From an uncultured Gemmatimonadota bacterium (GTDB taxonomy: Bacteria; Gemmatimonadota; Gemmatimonadetes; Gemmatimonadales; GWC2-71-9), in contig CAMLHU010000001.1 in assembly GCA_946479825.1 (NCBI GenBank), positions 1-34,829 on the forward strand: a stretch of 34,829 nt of DNA, in the 5' to 3' direction. The notes below the pieces were generated by a model, which was not told where the DNA came from, searched no databases, and worked only from the letters and a program-made list of their open reading frames with translations. Made by a program: the position numbers and the translations under genes. Each line of letters starts with the position of its first letter. Position 1 is the first letter of the stretch. Positions 8,701 to 16,372 of the stretch are shown piece after piece.

Positions 8701-9596
8701 GCGACGCCCTCGCCAGGAGTTACGCGGACGCGGAGCGGGTCACCGCCGAGTGGGCGCGGAGCTTCTACTTCGCGAGCCGCTTCCTGCCGCGCCACAAGCG
8801 CCTGGCCATCTTCGCGCTCTACGACTACTGCCGCCACGCCGACAACCTGGTGGACGACCGCGGCGACCGCTCGGCCGATGAGGTGCGGGCGGAGCTCGCC
8901 GGGCTCGGGGCGGCGGTCCGCCAGATGCACGCCGGGCACGCCCCGGCGCAGGGCCGGTGGCTGGCGCTGTATGACACGATGCAGCGCTACCCGGTGCCGC
9001 TCGACCCGCTGCTCGAGCTGCTCGACGGCGTCGCGATGGACCTCGAGCCGGTGACCATGCCGGACTTCGCCGCGCTGCACCGCTACTGCCGGCTGGTCGC
9101 GGGCGGCGTGGGGTTGATGCTGGGGCCGGTGCTCGGCGCGTCGCCCGTCGGGTTCCGGCAGCACGGGGTGGACCTGGGGATCGCGATGCAGCTCACCAAC
9201 GTGCTGCGCGACGTCGCGGAGGACCTGGACGAGGGCCGGGTGTACCTGCCGGCCGAGGAGATGGCGTCGTTCGGCGTCACGCGGGAGACGCTCGAGCGGC
9301 GGCAGGTGACGCCGGGGTTCCGGCGGCTGATGCAGTTCCACGTGGCGCGGGCCCGGAGCTACTTCGCCGAGGGCGACGCCGTGGTGGGGCTGTTCCCCGC
9401 CGACGGGAGCCGCCTCACCGTCCGCCTGCTCCAGCGCACCTACGCCGGGATCCTCGACGCCATCGAGCGGATGGACTACGATGTCTTCCGGGCGCGCGCC
9501 TACGTCCCGTCGACCCGGAAGCTCCTGATCCTCGGCCGCGCGCTCTGGAGCGACGGCCCCCGCGCCGTGGCCCAGCTGGTCCAACGCTCGGCCTGA
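8697..9596 (+). CDS. crtB: Phytoene/squalene synthase family protein, probable phytoene synthase
   Basis: A 299-residue trans-isoprenyl diphosphate synthase that condenses two geranylgeranyl diphosphates into phytoene. Both aspartate-rich magnesium motifs are present: DNLVDD at 49-54 and RDVAEDLDEGRVYLP at 171-185. The GTG start sits in the GTGA overlap with the crtI stop. The pairing with crtI makes phytoene synthase the likeliest role. A C30 (diapophytoene) or squalene synthase is possible but less likely. Confidence 0.92.
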   Translation: MSDALARSYADAERVTAEWARSFYFASRFLPRHKRLAIFALYDYCRHADNLVDDRGDRSADEVRAELAGLGAAVRQMHAGHAPAQGRWLALYDTMQRYPVPLDPLLELLDGVAMDLEPVTMPDFAALHRYCRLVAGGVGLMLGPVLGASPVGFRQHGVDLGIAMQLTNVLRDVAEDLDEGRVYLPAEEMASFGVTRETLERRQVTPGFRRLMQFHVARARSYFAEGDAVVGLFPADGSRLTVRLLQRTYAGILDAIERMDYDVFRARAYVPSTRKLLILGRALWSDGPRAVAQLVQRSA

Positions 9597-9610
9597 GGTC
9601 GCCCCCGCCG

Positions 9611-10390
9611 ATGCCGGCGGACAGTCCAACGCCCTTCCCGCCCCCTGACCGCCGCCTGGCGCGCGCGTTCCGCTGGTACCTGGAACGGCTCGCGCGCCGG
9701 CAGTTCACGGCCGTGCACTGGTCGGGCCCGCCCGCGGCGGACGCCGTCGATCGGTCGCGGCCGGTCATCTTCATCGCCAACCATACCAACTGGTGGGACG
9801 GCTTCCTCGCCTGCCTGACCACCGGGGCGCTCGGACTGGACTTCCAGGTGCTGATGGAGGCGGCGCACCTGGCGCGGTATCCTTTCTTCCGGCGCGTGGG
9901 AGCGATCCCCCTGCGGCGCACCGGCGCGTTCGCGCGGCACGCCGACCTGATGGCCGCCCGCGGCGCGCTCCGGCCGGGGACCGGCCTCTGGGTCTTCCCG
10001 CAGGGGGCCCGGCGCCCGGCGGCCGAGCGTCCGGCAAGCTTCGAACGCGGCGCCGCCGCCCTCGCGCTCGGCCACCCCGGCCCGGTCCAGGTCTGGCCGG
10101 TGGCGATCCGGTATGCGTTCGTCGGCGAGCAGCGACCGGAGGCCTTTGTGGGCCTCGGCGACCCCTGGACTCCGGCGCCGGCCGAGCGGACCGACCGGCG
10201 CGAGCTGACCCTGGCGATGGAGCGCCGGCTGCTCGATACGCTGGACCGGCTCGACCAACGCCTGGCGCGCGAGGAGCTCACCGCCTTCACCCCGCTCGTC
10301 CGCGGCGCGGCGTCCGTCAACAAGCAGCTCGATCGCATCCGCCACGCCCTCGGCCTGCTCGACGGCCCCTTCGAGGAACGGAATGGCTAG
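9611..10390 (+). CDS. 1-acylglycerol-3-phosphate acyltransferase-like protein (PlsC fold), possible carotenoid acyltransferase
   Basis: A 259-residue PlsC-fold acyltransferase. The catalytic HX4D motif is NHTNWWD at 57-63 (H58, D63). The third motif, normally FPEGTR, reads FPQGAR at 129-134, so the substrate-binding glutamate is glutamine. PlsC proteins acylate lysophosphatidate, but distant members acylate carotenoid glycosides, ornithine lipids or hopanoids. The position 14 bp after crtB and the altered motif suggest it modifies a carotenoid or another pigment lipid rather than making bulk phospholipid. This is an inference. No glycosyltransferase lies nearby to make an acceptor. The last 8 bp overlap the next gene. 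Confidence 0.8.
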   Translation: MPADSPTPFPPPDRRLARAFRWYLERLARRQFTAVHWSGPPAADAVDRSRPVIFIANHTNWWDGFLACLTTGALGLDFQVLMEAAHLARYPFFRRVGAIPLRRTGAFARHADLMAARGALRPGTGLWVFPQGARRPAAERPASFERGAAALALGHPGPVQVWPVAIRYAFVGEQRPEAFVGLGDPWTPAPAERTDRRELTLAMERRLLDTLDRLDQRLAREELTAFTPLVRGAASVNKQLDRIRHALGLLDGPFEERNG

Positions 10391-10829
10391 CCTCCCGCTC
10401 CTGCGCGCCATCCACGTCACGTCCGCGGTGCTGCTCCTCGGCAACGTGGTCGTGACCGGCTTCTGGGCCACCTACCTGTACCGCGTCCGCGACGCCGTTC
10501 CGTTCCATCCGGTGGCCCGCGCCATCCTCTGGGCCGACCTCTGGTTCACGCTGCTGGGCGGGACCGGGCTCGTCGTGTCCGGGGTGCTGTTGGTGATGGC
10601 GCAGGGGTATCCGCTCTCGACCCCGTGGATACGGCACGGGATCGAGGCGCTCGGCGTCTCGACGCTGCTCTGGCTCACGGTGCTCCTGCCAGACCAGTGG
10701 CGGCTCGAGCGGATCGGGCCGGGGGACGTCGTGGCGCTGCGCCGGACCTTCCTTCGGTGGTCGGTGGTGGGGTGGGCCGCGACGCTGGCGCTGTTCGTGG
10801 GCCTCTGGGCGATGGTCGCCAAGGTCTGA
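10383..10829 (+). CDS. DUF2269-type integral membrane protein
   Basis: A 148-residue protein with about four membrane helices (roughly 5-30, 46-72, 84-102 and 122-146). The pattern of an early RAIHV, a mid-protein WADLWFTLLGGTGLVVSG and a DQWRLERI loop fits the DUF2269 family of predicted membrane proteins, whose function is unknown. It overlaps the acyltransferase by 8 bp and is the last gene of the carotenoid operon. A hairpin follows directly after its stop. Whether it has any part in pigment chemistry cannot be told. Confidence 0.75.
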   Translation: MASLPLLRAIHVTSAVLLLGNVVVTGFWATYLYRVRDAVPFHPVARAILWADLWFTLLGGTGLVVSGVLLVMAQGYPLSTPWIRHGIEALGVSTLLWLTVLLPDQWRLERIGPGDVVALRRTFLRWSVVGWAATLALFVGLWAMVAKV

Positions 10830-10866
10830 ACCCGGCCTTTCCCGCCCCGGGCCGGGGTTCTATCTT
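10828..10866 (+). terminator. Probable terminator of the carH-crt operon
   Basis: GAACCCGGCC (10828-10837) pairs with GGCCGGGGTTC (10850-10860) with one bulged G. It starts at the stop codon of the DUF2269 gene. A weak T-rich tail, TATCTT, follows. That tail may instead be the -10 box of the next gene, 56 bp before its GTG. Confidence 0.5.
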
Positions 10867-10922
10867 GGCGCAGGTCAACGAGATTCACGGCCCCGTCCGG
10901 GGCCAGCACTGGAGAGTTCACG

Positions 10923-11447
10923 GTGGCGCAGTCCGACGAACCTGGATACCTCAAGGCGCTCCGCGCCGCGCAGCAGCAGAAGAAGCAGTCCGGCGGCCCG
11001 TCCGGTCCGACCGGTGGCAAGCACGCCTCGCTCAGCCCGGAGGCGCGCGAGGCGCTCCGGTGGGCCAGCGATGTCGCGAAGATGGAAGTGACGTCCACGC
11101 CGTCGCTGGTCGGGGCGGGGTGCGCGTACCTGTTCTCGCCGCGCACGTTCACGGGGAAGGCGCCGGTGGTGCTGCACGGCGTGGCCGACCGCGCGGCGCT
11201 GGCGCAGCGCGTGGCCGGAGCGGCGAGTGCGGGGGAGACCGTACTCGGGTGCTACGACATCCGCGAGCGGCGGCCGCTCACCCCCCGGGGTGAGGGAGGG
11301 TCCATCGTGTTCGACGCCGGTCCGCAGCGGACGCTGCCCAAGACCGTCTCGCCGGAGCAGATGATCCGTCGCGCCGCGCAGCAGGCCGAGGAACTCGCCA
11401 AGACCCGCAAGGTGGACGATCGCGGGCGCGGCGGGCGGGGGCGCTGA
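10923..11447 (+). CDS. Hypothetical protein with disordered, basic termini
   Basis: A 174-residue protein that I do not recognise. The first 35 residues are polar and low in complexity (QQQKKQSGGPSGPTGG). A middle region of about 40-125 looks folded (REALRWASDVAKMEVT, then alternating hydrophobic stretches), and the tail is basic and glycine/arginine-rich. There is no signal peptide and no membrane helix. The start is GTG, with GGAGAG at 10911-10916, 6 bp upstream. The leader also holds a perfect 6-bp hairpin (GGCCCC/GGGGCC, 10889-10904). The rhodanese-like gene follows 6 bp after its stop, so the two are probably cotranscribed. Confidence 0.75.
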   Translation: MAQSDEPGYLKALRAAQQQKKQSGGPSGPTGGKHASLSPEAREALRWASDVAKMEVTSTPSLVGAGCAYLFSPRTFTGKAPVVLHGVADRAALAQRVAGAASAGETVLGCYDIRERRPLTPRGEGGSIVFDAGPQRTLPKTVSPEQMIRRAAQQAEELAKTRKVDDRGRGGRGR

Positions 11448-11453
11448 GGCGCG

Positions 11454-12017
11454 ATGGCCCGGCGCCGCCGGCGGTGGCCGTGGGTGGCCGGAGTCGTCCT
11501 GATCCTGGCCGGGGCCGGGGCGATGAGCGCCCGGCCCCTCGCGTTCCGGCTGGTCACCCGGAAGACCGCCACGCGCTTCCCTGAGGTCCGCTGGCTCCCC
11601 GCCGACTCGCTCGTGGCGTGGCTGGCCGACCGCGGCCGCCCCGCGCCGCTCCTGCTCGACGCCCGGACCGCCGAGGAATACGACGTGAGCCACCTGCCGA
11701 GCGCGGAGCGGGTGGATCCGTACCGGCCGGACCTGAAGGTGCTCGGCACGCCGGCCCGCGACACGGCGATCGTGGTGTACAGCTCGGCCGGGTATCGCGG
11801 CGCCCGGGTGGCGGCGTGGCTCACCGGCCAGGGATACACCAACGTCCGCAACCTGACCCGCGGCATCTTCGGCTGGGCCGACGACGGTCGGCCCCTGTCG
11901 AGCGACGCGGGGCCGGCCGAGCTCGTCCACCCCTATGACGGGCGGTGGGGGCTCCTGCTCGACGCCGCCCACCGCGGCCGCCAGGCGCCGGTCCCCCACG
12001 AGTCGGCCGCGCCGTGA
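11454..12017 (+). CDS. Membrane-anchored rhodanese-like protein lacking the catalytic cysteine
   Basis: A 187-residue protein: a very basic N-terminus (MARRRRRW), one membrane helix (about 9-28), then a rhodanese domain (about 45-150) outside the cytoplasm. LLLDARTAEEYDVSHLPSAE is the usual N-terminal rhodanese motif. The active-site loop, normally YCxxGxRS, reads YSSAGYRGA at 109-117, so the sulfur-carrying cysteine is S110. Sulfurtransferase activity is therefore unlikely, and a binding or regulatory role is more plausible. The gene lies 6 bp after the unknown gene upstream. Confidence 0.82.
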   Translation: MARRRRRWPWVAGVVLILAGAGAMSARPLAFRLVTRKTATRFPEVRWLPADSLVAWLADRGRPAPLLLDARTAEEYDVSHLPSAERVDPYRPDLKVLGTPARDTAIVVYSSAGYRGARVAAWLTGQGYTNVRNLTRGIFGWADDGRPLSSDAGPAELVHPYDGRWGLLLDAAHRGRQAPVPHESAAP

Positions 12018-12022
12018 TCCGG

Positions 12023-12051
12023 TTCGCGGCCGGGCCGGGCCGGTGTATCAT
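12023..12051 (+). promoter_or_regulatory. Probable promoter of the HNH gene
   Basis: TTCGCG (12023-12028), a 17-bp spacer and TATCAT (12046-12051). The start point would be near 12058, giving a leader of about 48 nt to the ATG of the small upstream frame at 12106 and about 74 nt to the HNH GTG. Confidence 0.45.
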
Positions 12052-12105
12052 TCCTGCCGCTCCCGGCCCGCACTGGGCGGACCGGAACCACCCGTGAGGG
12101 CGCCG

Positions 12106-12132
12106 ATGCGCCCCGATCTGGACATCACCTAG
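12106..12132 (+). CDS. Possible 8-codon leader peptide MRPDLDIT
   Basis: ATG at 12106 follows a GTGAGGG ribosome-binding-like sequence with about 5 bp spacing. It encodes eight residues and stops with TAG, whose last base is the first base of the HNH GTG (TAGTG). The HNH GTG itself has no ribosome-binding site. The small frame may serve to deliver ribosomes to it. This is speculative. Confidence 0.3.
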   Translation: MRPDLDIT

Positions 12133-12602
12133 TGCCTCGCAGGCGTTCCCGTTCCCGCCGGCCCGCTGCGCCGGAAGCCGTCCCCTCCTCAGCCTTCCGC
12201 ACTTCCTCGACGCGTTCGATGGACGCGAATCGGGACTGGCTGCTTTCGGCCTACGGTCCGATCTGCGCCTACTGCGGCCGGACCATCAAGCCCGAGACGG
12301 CCACGCTCGACCACGTCCGGCCGCGCAAGGGCCAGAAGGCCTACGACCGGCTCGACAACCTCGTGATCGCCTGCCGCGACTGCAACGCCGCGAAGGCCGA
12401 TATGCCGCTGGTGTCGTGGTTGTTGCAGCGAAAGTCGCGCGCGGTGTTCCTGCTCGAGTACGGCGACCATCTGTCGGAAGGACTGAAGCAGGAGGCGACC
12501 CGGTTGGTGGATCGCCCGATCCTGGACCTGAGCGCCGCCGACAGCGCGCCGGCGGCGATCGGACTCCGGTTCCGGCCGGGGAGGCCGGGCAAGCGGCGCT
12601 AG
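12132..12602 (+). CDS. HNH endonuclease family protein
   Basis: A 156-residue protein with a basic, proline- and serine-rich N-terminus of about 30 residues and then a compact HNH/zinc module: C45 and C48 (CAYC), the metal-binding D60-H61 (TLDHVRPRKG), N76 in LDNLV, and C81/C84 (CRDCNAAK). The fold binds and cuts DNA, and small stand-alone HNH proteins are often housekeeping or restriction-like nucleases. No methylase or phage genes are nearby. The GTG start lacks a Shine-Dalgarno sequence. The ATG at 12219 is an alternative that keeps the whole HNH module. The gene is convergent with kgd. Confidence 0.82.
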   Translation: MPRRRSRSRRPAAPEAVPSSAFRTSSTRSMDANRDWLLSAYGPICAYCGRTIKPETATLDHVRPRKGQKAYDRLDNLVIACRDCNAAKADMPLVSWLLQRKSRAVFLLEYGDHLSEGLKQEATRLVDRPILDLSAADSAPAAIGLRFRPGRPGKRR

Positions 12603-12615
12603 CCGGGAGGGGGCA

Positions 12616-12636
12616 GGCGGGGTCTGGCGCCCCGCC
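12616..12636. terminator. Hairpin between convergent HNH and kgd genes
   Basis: GGCGGGG (12616-12622) and CCCCGCC (12630-12636) form a perfect 7-bp stem with a 7-nt loop in the 40-bp spacer between two converging genes. There is no T-run on either strand. It could protect both 3' ends. Confidence 0.4.
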
Positions 12637-12642
12637 CGGACG

Positions 12643-15600
12643 TTACGCCTCTCCCAGCGCCTCCGTCACGATCCGCTTCTGCTCCACCGCGTGCGCGGCG
12701 GGATACCCCTCGGCCGGGCTCGCGCGCTCCGGACGGCCGACATAGCTGAGCGTCACGCCCTTGGGCAGCACCGCGGCGAGCCGTTCCCGCACGAAGCTCC
12801 ACGCCCCCATGTTCTGCGGTTCCTCCTGCACCCACACCACTTCCTTGAGTCCGCTCCGGCGGGCGAACGCCTCGCGGAGCTCCGCCTCGGGGAACGGATA
12901 GAGCCGTTCCAGCCGGAGCAGCGCCGGGCGCTTGTCGCCGCGCTTCTCGGCCTCGGCGTGCAGGTCGTAGTACACCTTGCCGGTGGACAGCACCGCGCGG
13001 GCGCCGCCGGTCACCTGCGGGTCGTCGAGCACCGGCAGGAACCCGCCGCCCGTAAGCTCGTCGAGCCGTGAGGTGGCGGCCGGGAGCCGGAGCAGGCTCT
13101 TCGGCGTGAAGACGATCAGCGGCCGCTTCCGCGGATCCTTGGCCTGGCGGCGGAGGAGGTGGAAGTACTGCGCCGGCGTGGTGCAGTTGGCCACGCGGAT
13201 GTTCCCCTCGGCCGCGAGCTGGAGGAACCGCTCCATCCGCGCGCTCGAGTGCTCCGGGCCCTGGCCTTCGTACCCGTGCGGCAGCAGCAGCGTCAGGCGG
13301 GTGGTGAGCCCCCACTTGGCGAGGCCGGCCGAGAGGAACTGGTCCACGATCACCTGCGCGCCGTTCACGAAGTCCCCGAACTGCGCCTCCCACAGCACCA
13401 GGGTCTCCGGCGCCGCGGCGCTGTAGCCGTACTCGAAGCCCATCGTCGCCAGCTCGGAGAGCGGGCTGTTGTGGAGCTCGAGCGGCGCGGTCGCGCCGTG
13501 CAGTCGCTGGACCGGCGCCACGGTGGCCCCGTTGGCCGCGTCGTGCAGCACCAGGTGGCGCTGGCTGAACGTCCCGCGCTCGGTGTCCTGCCCGGTGAAG
13601 CGGACGGGGATCCCTTCCATCAGCAGCGAGCCGAGCGCCAGCTCCTCGGCGTGGGCCCACTCGATCCCGCCCTCGGCGCCCAGCACCTGGCGCCGCCGCT
13701 CCAGCTGGCGCTTGAGCTTCGGGTTCACCGTGAAGTCGGCCGGCCAGGCCAGCAGCTGCTCGTTGAGGCCGGTCAGCACGTCGGCCGGGAGCGCCGTCTC
13801 GACCACGAGCTCGCCCGCCATCGCCGGGACCACCGGGTCGCTGCCGCGCGGCGTGGCCGGGTTGGCCTTCATCGCCTGCTGGAGCGCCACGAGGGTCTGG
13901 TACTCGGTCTCCGCCAGCGCGTCGGCCTCGGCCGCGGTCAGGACGCCGTCGCGGACCAGCTGCGCCGCGTAGAGCGAGCGCACGGTCGGGTGGTCCTTGA
14001 TCCGGGCGTACATCAGCGGCTGGGTGTACGTGGGCTCGTCGCCCTCGTTGTGCCCGTGGCGCCGGTAGCCGATCAGGTCGATGAGCACGTCGCCGCCGAA
14101 CGTCTCCCGATACGCCATCACCAGCCGGACCGCCGCGAGGCACGCCTCGGGGTCGTCGGCGTTGACGTGCACGATCGGGATGTCGAACCCCTTGGCGAGG
14201 TCCGACGCGTAGCGGGTCGAGCGCGCGTCGCGGGTGTCGGTGGTGAAGCCGATCTGGTTGTTGGTGATGATGTGCACCGTGCCGCCGGTGCCGTACCCCG
14301 CCAACTTGCCGAGGTTGAGGGTCTCGGCGACGACGCCCTGCCCGGCGAACGCCGCGTCGCCGTGGATCACCACCGGCAGCGCCGCGGACGGGTCGTGCTC
14401 GGCGTTCGGTCCCTTGCGCTGGGTCTGCCGCGCGCGGGCCCGGCCGTCCACCACCGGGCCGGTGAACTCGAGGTGGCTCGGGTTGGGCGAGAGGGTGACG
14501 CTGACCGTCTTGCCGTCCGCCGCCCGCACCGCCCCCTCGGCGCCGAGGTGGTACTTCACGTCGCCGGTGCCGGCGTCGGGCTCGTTCGCGCGCGGCTTGT
14601 TCCCCTCGAACTCGGCGAAGATCGCCTCGTACGGCCGCCCGACGTTGTGCACCAGCACGTTGAGGCGGCCGCGGTGCGCCATCCCGACCACCACCTCGCG
14701 CGCGCCCTGGCGGGCGGCGAGCTCGACGGTAAGGTCGAGCATCGGCACCAGCAGGTCCACGCCCTCGATCGAGAACCGCTTCTGGCCGAGGTACGCCTTG
14801 TGGAGGAACTTCTCGAAGTTCTCCACGTGGGTGAGCCGGGTGAGGAGCCGCTTCCGCTCCTCGGGCGTGAGCGCCGTGCGGTAGCGGCCGGACTCGATCG
14901 CCTCGCGGAGCCACACCCGCTCCTCGTGGCTCGAGATGTGTTCCACCTCGTAGGCGATGGTGCCGCAGTAGGTTTCGCGGAGCTGCGGCAGCGCCTCGGC
15001 GAGCGTCGGGCCGGGGACGGCCACGCGGAGCAGGCGCGCGGAGAGCGTGCGCATGATCTCCGGCGTGAGGCCGAGCGGGGCGGGATCGAGCGCGGGGTCG
15101 CCGATCGGCTCGCTGCCGAGCGGGTCGAGCCGCGCGGCGAGGTGGCCGTGGGTGCGGTGCGCCTTGACCAGCGCCATCGCCGCGGCCACGTGGGCCAGGG
15201 TGTCGGCCGAGACCGGCGCGGCCGGGCCGGCGGGCGCGGTGACGCTCACCGGCGCGGACACCGCCGGGGCGATTCGGACGCCGAGCCCGGTGGCCACGCC
15301 CTCATAGAAGCCTTCGGCACCCTGGAGAAGCTGGTCCACCGTGCGGAGGAACTCGCCCGACTCGGCGCCCTGGATGATCCGGTGGTCGTAGGTGCTCGTC
15401 ATCGCCATCACCTTGCCGACGCCGAGCGCCTTGAGCTGCTCCGGCGGCGTCGCGGCGAAGGCCGCCGGGTAGCCGATGGCGCCGGTGGCGATGATGGTCC
15501 CCTGGTGCGCCATCAGGCGCGGCACGGAGGCCGAGGTGCCGAGCCCGCCGGGGTTGGTGAGGGTGACCGTGGCGCCCTGAAAGGCGTCGGGCATCAGCTT

Positions 15601-16236
15601 GTTGGTGCGGGCCTTCTCGACCAGCGCCTCGTAGGCGGCGTGGAAGGCGCCGAAGTCCATCGTCTCGCCGTGCTTGAGCACCGGCACCACGAGCCCGCGG
15701 GAGCCGTCCTTCCGCTGCACGTCCACCGCGAGGCCCAGGTGGATGCCGTCGGGGACGACGCGGTAGCTCGTCTCGCCCGCCTGGACGAGGGCCCACGCGA
15801 CGAGGTGGGTAAAGGAAAGCTTGCCGGGCTTCCCGGCGGCGGCGAGCGCCGCGTTGAGCTCCCGGCGGCGGGCGTCGAGGGTGGCGACGTTGAGCTCGCG
15901 GAAGGTGGTCGCCGTCGGGATCCGCAGGCTCTCGTTCATGTTCTGGACGAGGCGGGCCGCGGGACCCTTGATCTCGGTCGCGTTGGCGGGCGCCGCGGCG
16001 GGGGCGCCGCCGTTGGCCGACGGGGTCGCGCCGTTCCCGGTCGCAGGCGCCGGGCGCTCGCCCACCACGCCGCTCTCGAACAGCCGCCGCCACTCCGGGG
16101 CGACCGCCGAGGGGTCTTTCAGGTATTCCTCATACAGGGCCTGCGCGAACCCTGCGTTGGCTGTCTCGAACACGTTGGGCTGCACGGCGTCTTGCTCCGC
16201 CAGAGGGCCGGCTGGGCGAGGGCTCTCCTCGCGCAT
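12643..16236 (-). CDS. kgd: Multifunctional 2-oxoglutarate dehydrogenase, fused E2-catalytic/E1 (Kgd/OdhA type)
   Basis: A 1197-residue TCA-cycle enzyme. The order is an E1-type N-terminal helix (NVFETANAGFAQALYEEYL, about 21-39), an Ala/Pro linker (60-88), a succinyltransferase E2 catalytic domain without a lipoyl domain (about 90-315; STYDHRIIQGAESGEF with H285), then the TPP-dependent E1 from about 345 onward (KAHRTHGHLAARLDPLG, GMAHRGRLNVL, HGDAAFAGQGVVAET). This is the architecture of mycobacterial Kgd and corynebacterial OdhA. The partners, a lipoyl-bearing E2 and an E3, are not in the window. The ATG at 16236 has a TAATTT box 7 bp upstream, suggesting a leaderless mRNA. A GTG at 16185 with GGAG 9 bp upstream is a good alternative and would give 1180 residues. 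The gene stands alone. Confidence 0.95.
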   Translation of the reverse strand: MREESPRPAGPLAEQDAVQPNVFETANAGFAQALYEEYLKDPSAVAPEWRRLFESGVVGERPAPATGNGATPSANGGAPAAAPANATEIKGPAARLVQNMNESLRIPTATTFRELNVATLDARRRELNAALAAAGKPGKLSFTHLVAWALVQAGETSYRVVPDGIHLGLAVDVQRKDGSRGLVVPVLKHGETMDFGAFHAAYEALVEKARTNKLMPDAFQGATVTLTNPGGLGTSASVPRLMAHQGTIIATGAIGYPAAFAATPPEQLKALGVGKVMAMTSTYDHRIIQGAESGEFLRTVDQLLQGAEGFYEGVATGLGVRIAPAVSAPVSVTAPAGPAAPVSADTLAHVAAAMALVKAHRTHGHLAARLDPLGSEPIGDPALDPAPLGLTPEIMRTLSARLLRVAVPGPTLAEALPQLRETYCGTIAYEVEHISSHEERVWLREAIESGRYRTALTPEERKRLLTRLTHVENFEKFLHKAYLGQKRFSIEGVDLLVPMLDLTVELAARQGAREVVVGMAHRGRLNVLVHNVGRPYEAIFAEFEGNKPRANEPDAGTGDVKYHLGAEGAVRAADGKTVSVTLSPNPSHLEFTGPVVDGRARARQTQRKGPNAEHDPSAALPVVIHGDAAFAGQGVVAETLNLGKLAGYGTGGTVHIITNNQIGFTTDTRDARSTRYASDLAKGFDIPIVHVNADDPEACLAAVRLVMAYRETFGGDVLIDLIGYRRHGHNEGDEPTYTQPLMYARIKDHPTVRSLYAAQLVRDGVLTAAEADALAETEYQTLVALQQAMKANPATPRGSDPVVPAMAGELVVETALPADVLTGLNEQLLAWPADFTVNPKLKRQLERRRQVLGAEGGIEWAHAEELALGSLLMEGIPVRFTGQDTERGTFSQRHLVLHDAANGATVAPVQRLHGATAPLELHNSPLSELATMGFEYGYSAAAPETLVLWEAQFGDFVNGAQVIVDQFLSAGLAKWGLTTRLTLLLPHGYEGQGPEHSSARMERFLQLAAEGNIRVANCTTPAQYFHLLRRQAKDPRKRPLIVFTPKSLLRLPAATSRLDELTGGGFLPVLDDPQVTGGARAVLSTGKVYYDLHAEAEKRGDKRPALLRLERLYPFPEAELREAFARRSGLKEVVWVQEEPQNMGAWSFVRERLAAVLPKGVTLSYVGRPERASPAEGYPAAHAVEQKRIVTEALGEA

Positions 16237-16243
16237 CCCTTCG

Positions 16244-16249
16244 AAATTA
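16244..16249 (-). promoter_or_regulatory. kgd: Probable -10 box of kgd
   Basis: TAATTT on the minus strand lies 7 bp before the ATG at 16236 and 58 bp before the alternative GTG at 16185. It is the most AT-rich spot in the spacer between kgd and the divergent sensory operon. Confidence 0.4.
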
Positions 16250-16292
16250 ATTGCGTCGGCGGGACTCTGCAGACCGGGCCGGGGCGCCGCCC

Positions 16293-16321
16293 TTGCTGCG
16301 AGCGTTCTGGGCCCGTAGCAT
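16293..16321 (+). promoter_or_regulatory. Probable promoter of the binding-protein/kinase operon
   Basis: TTGCTG (16293-16298), a 17-bp spacer and TAGCAT (16316-16321), 51 bp before the ATG at 16373. Two copies of GGTCCGGTCG (16328-16337 and 16362-16371) lie between this promoter and the ATG, in the leader region, and could be a regulator site. Confidence 0.5.
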
Positions 16322-16372
16322 CCGTGAGGTCCGGTCGTCTCCCTTTACTCCCCCTTGCCACGGTCCGGTCGG

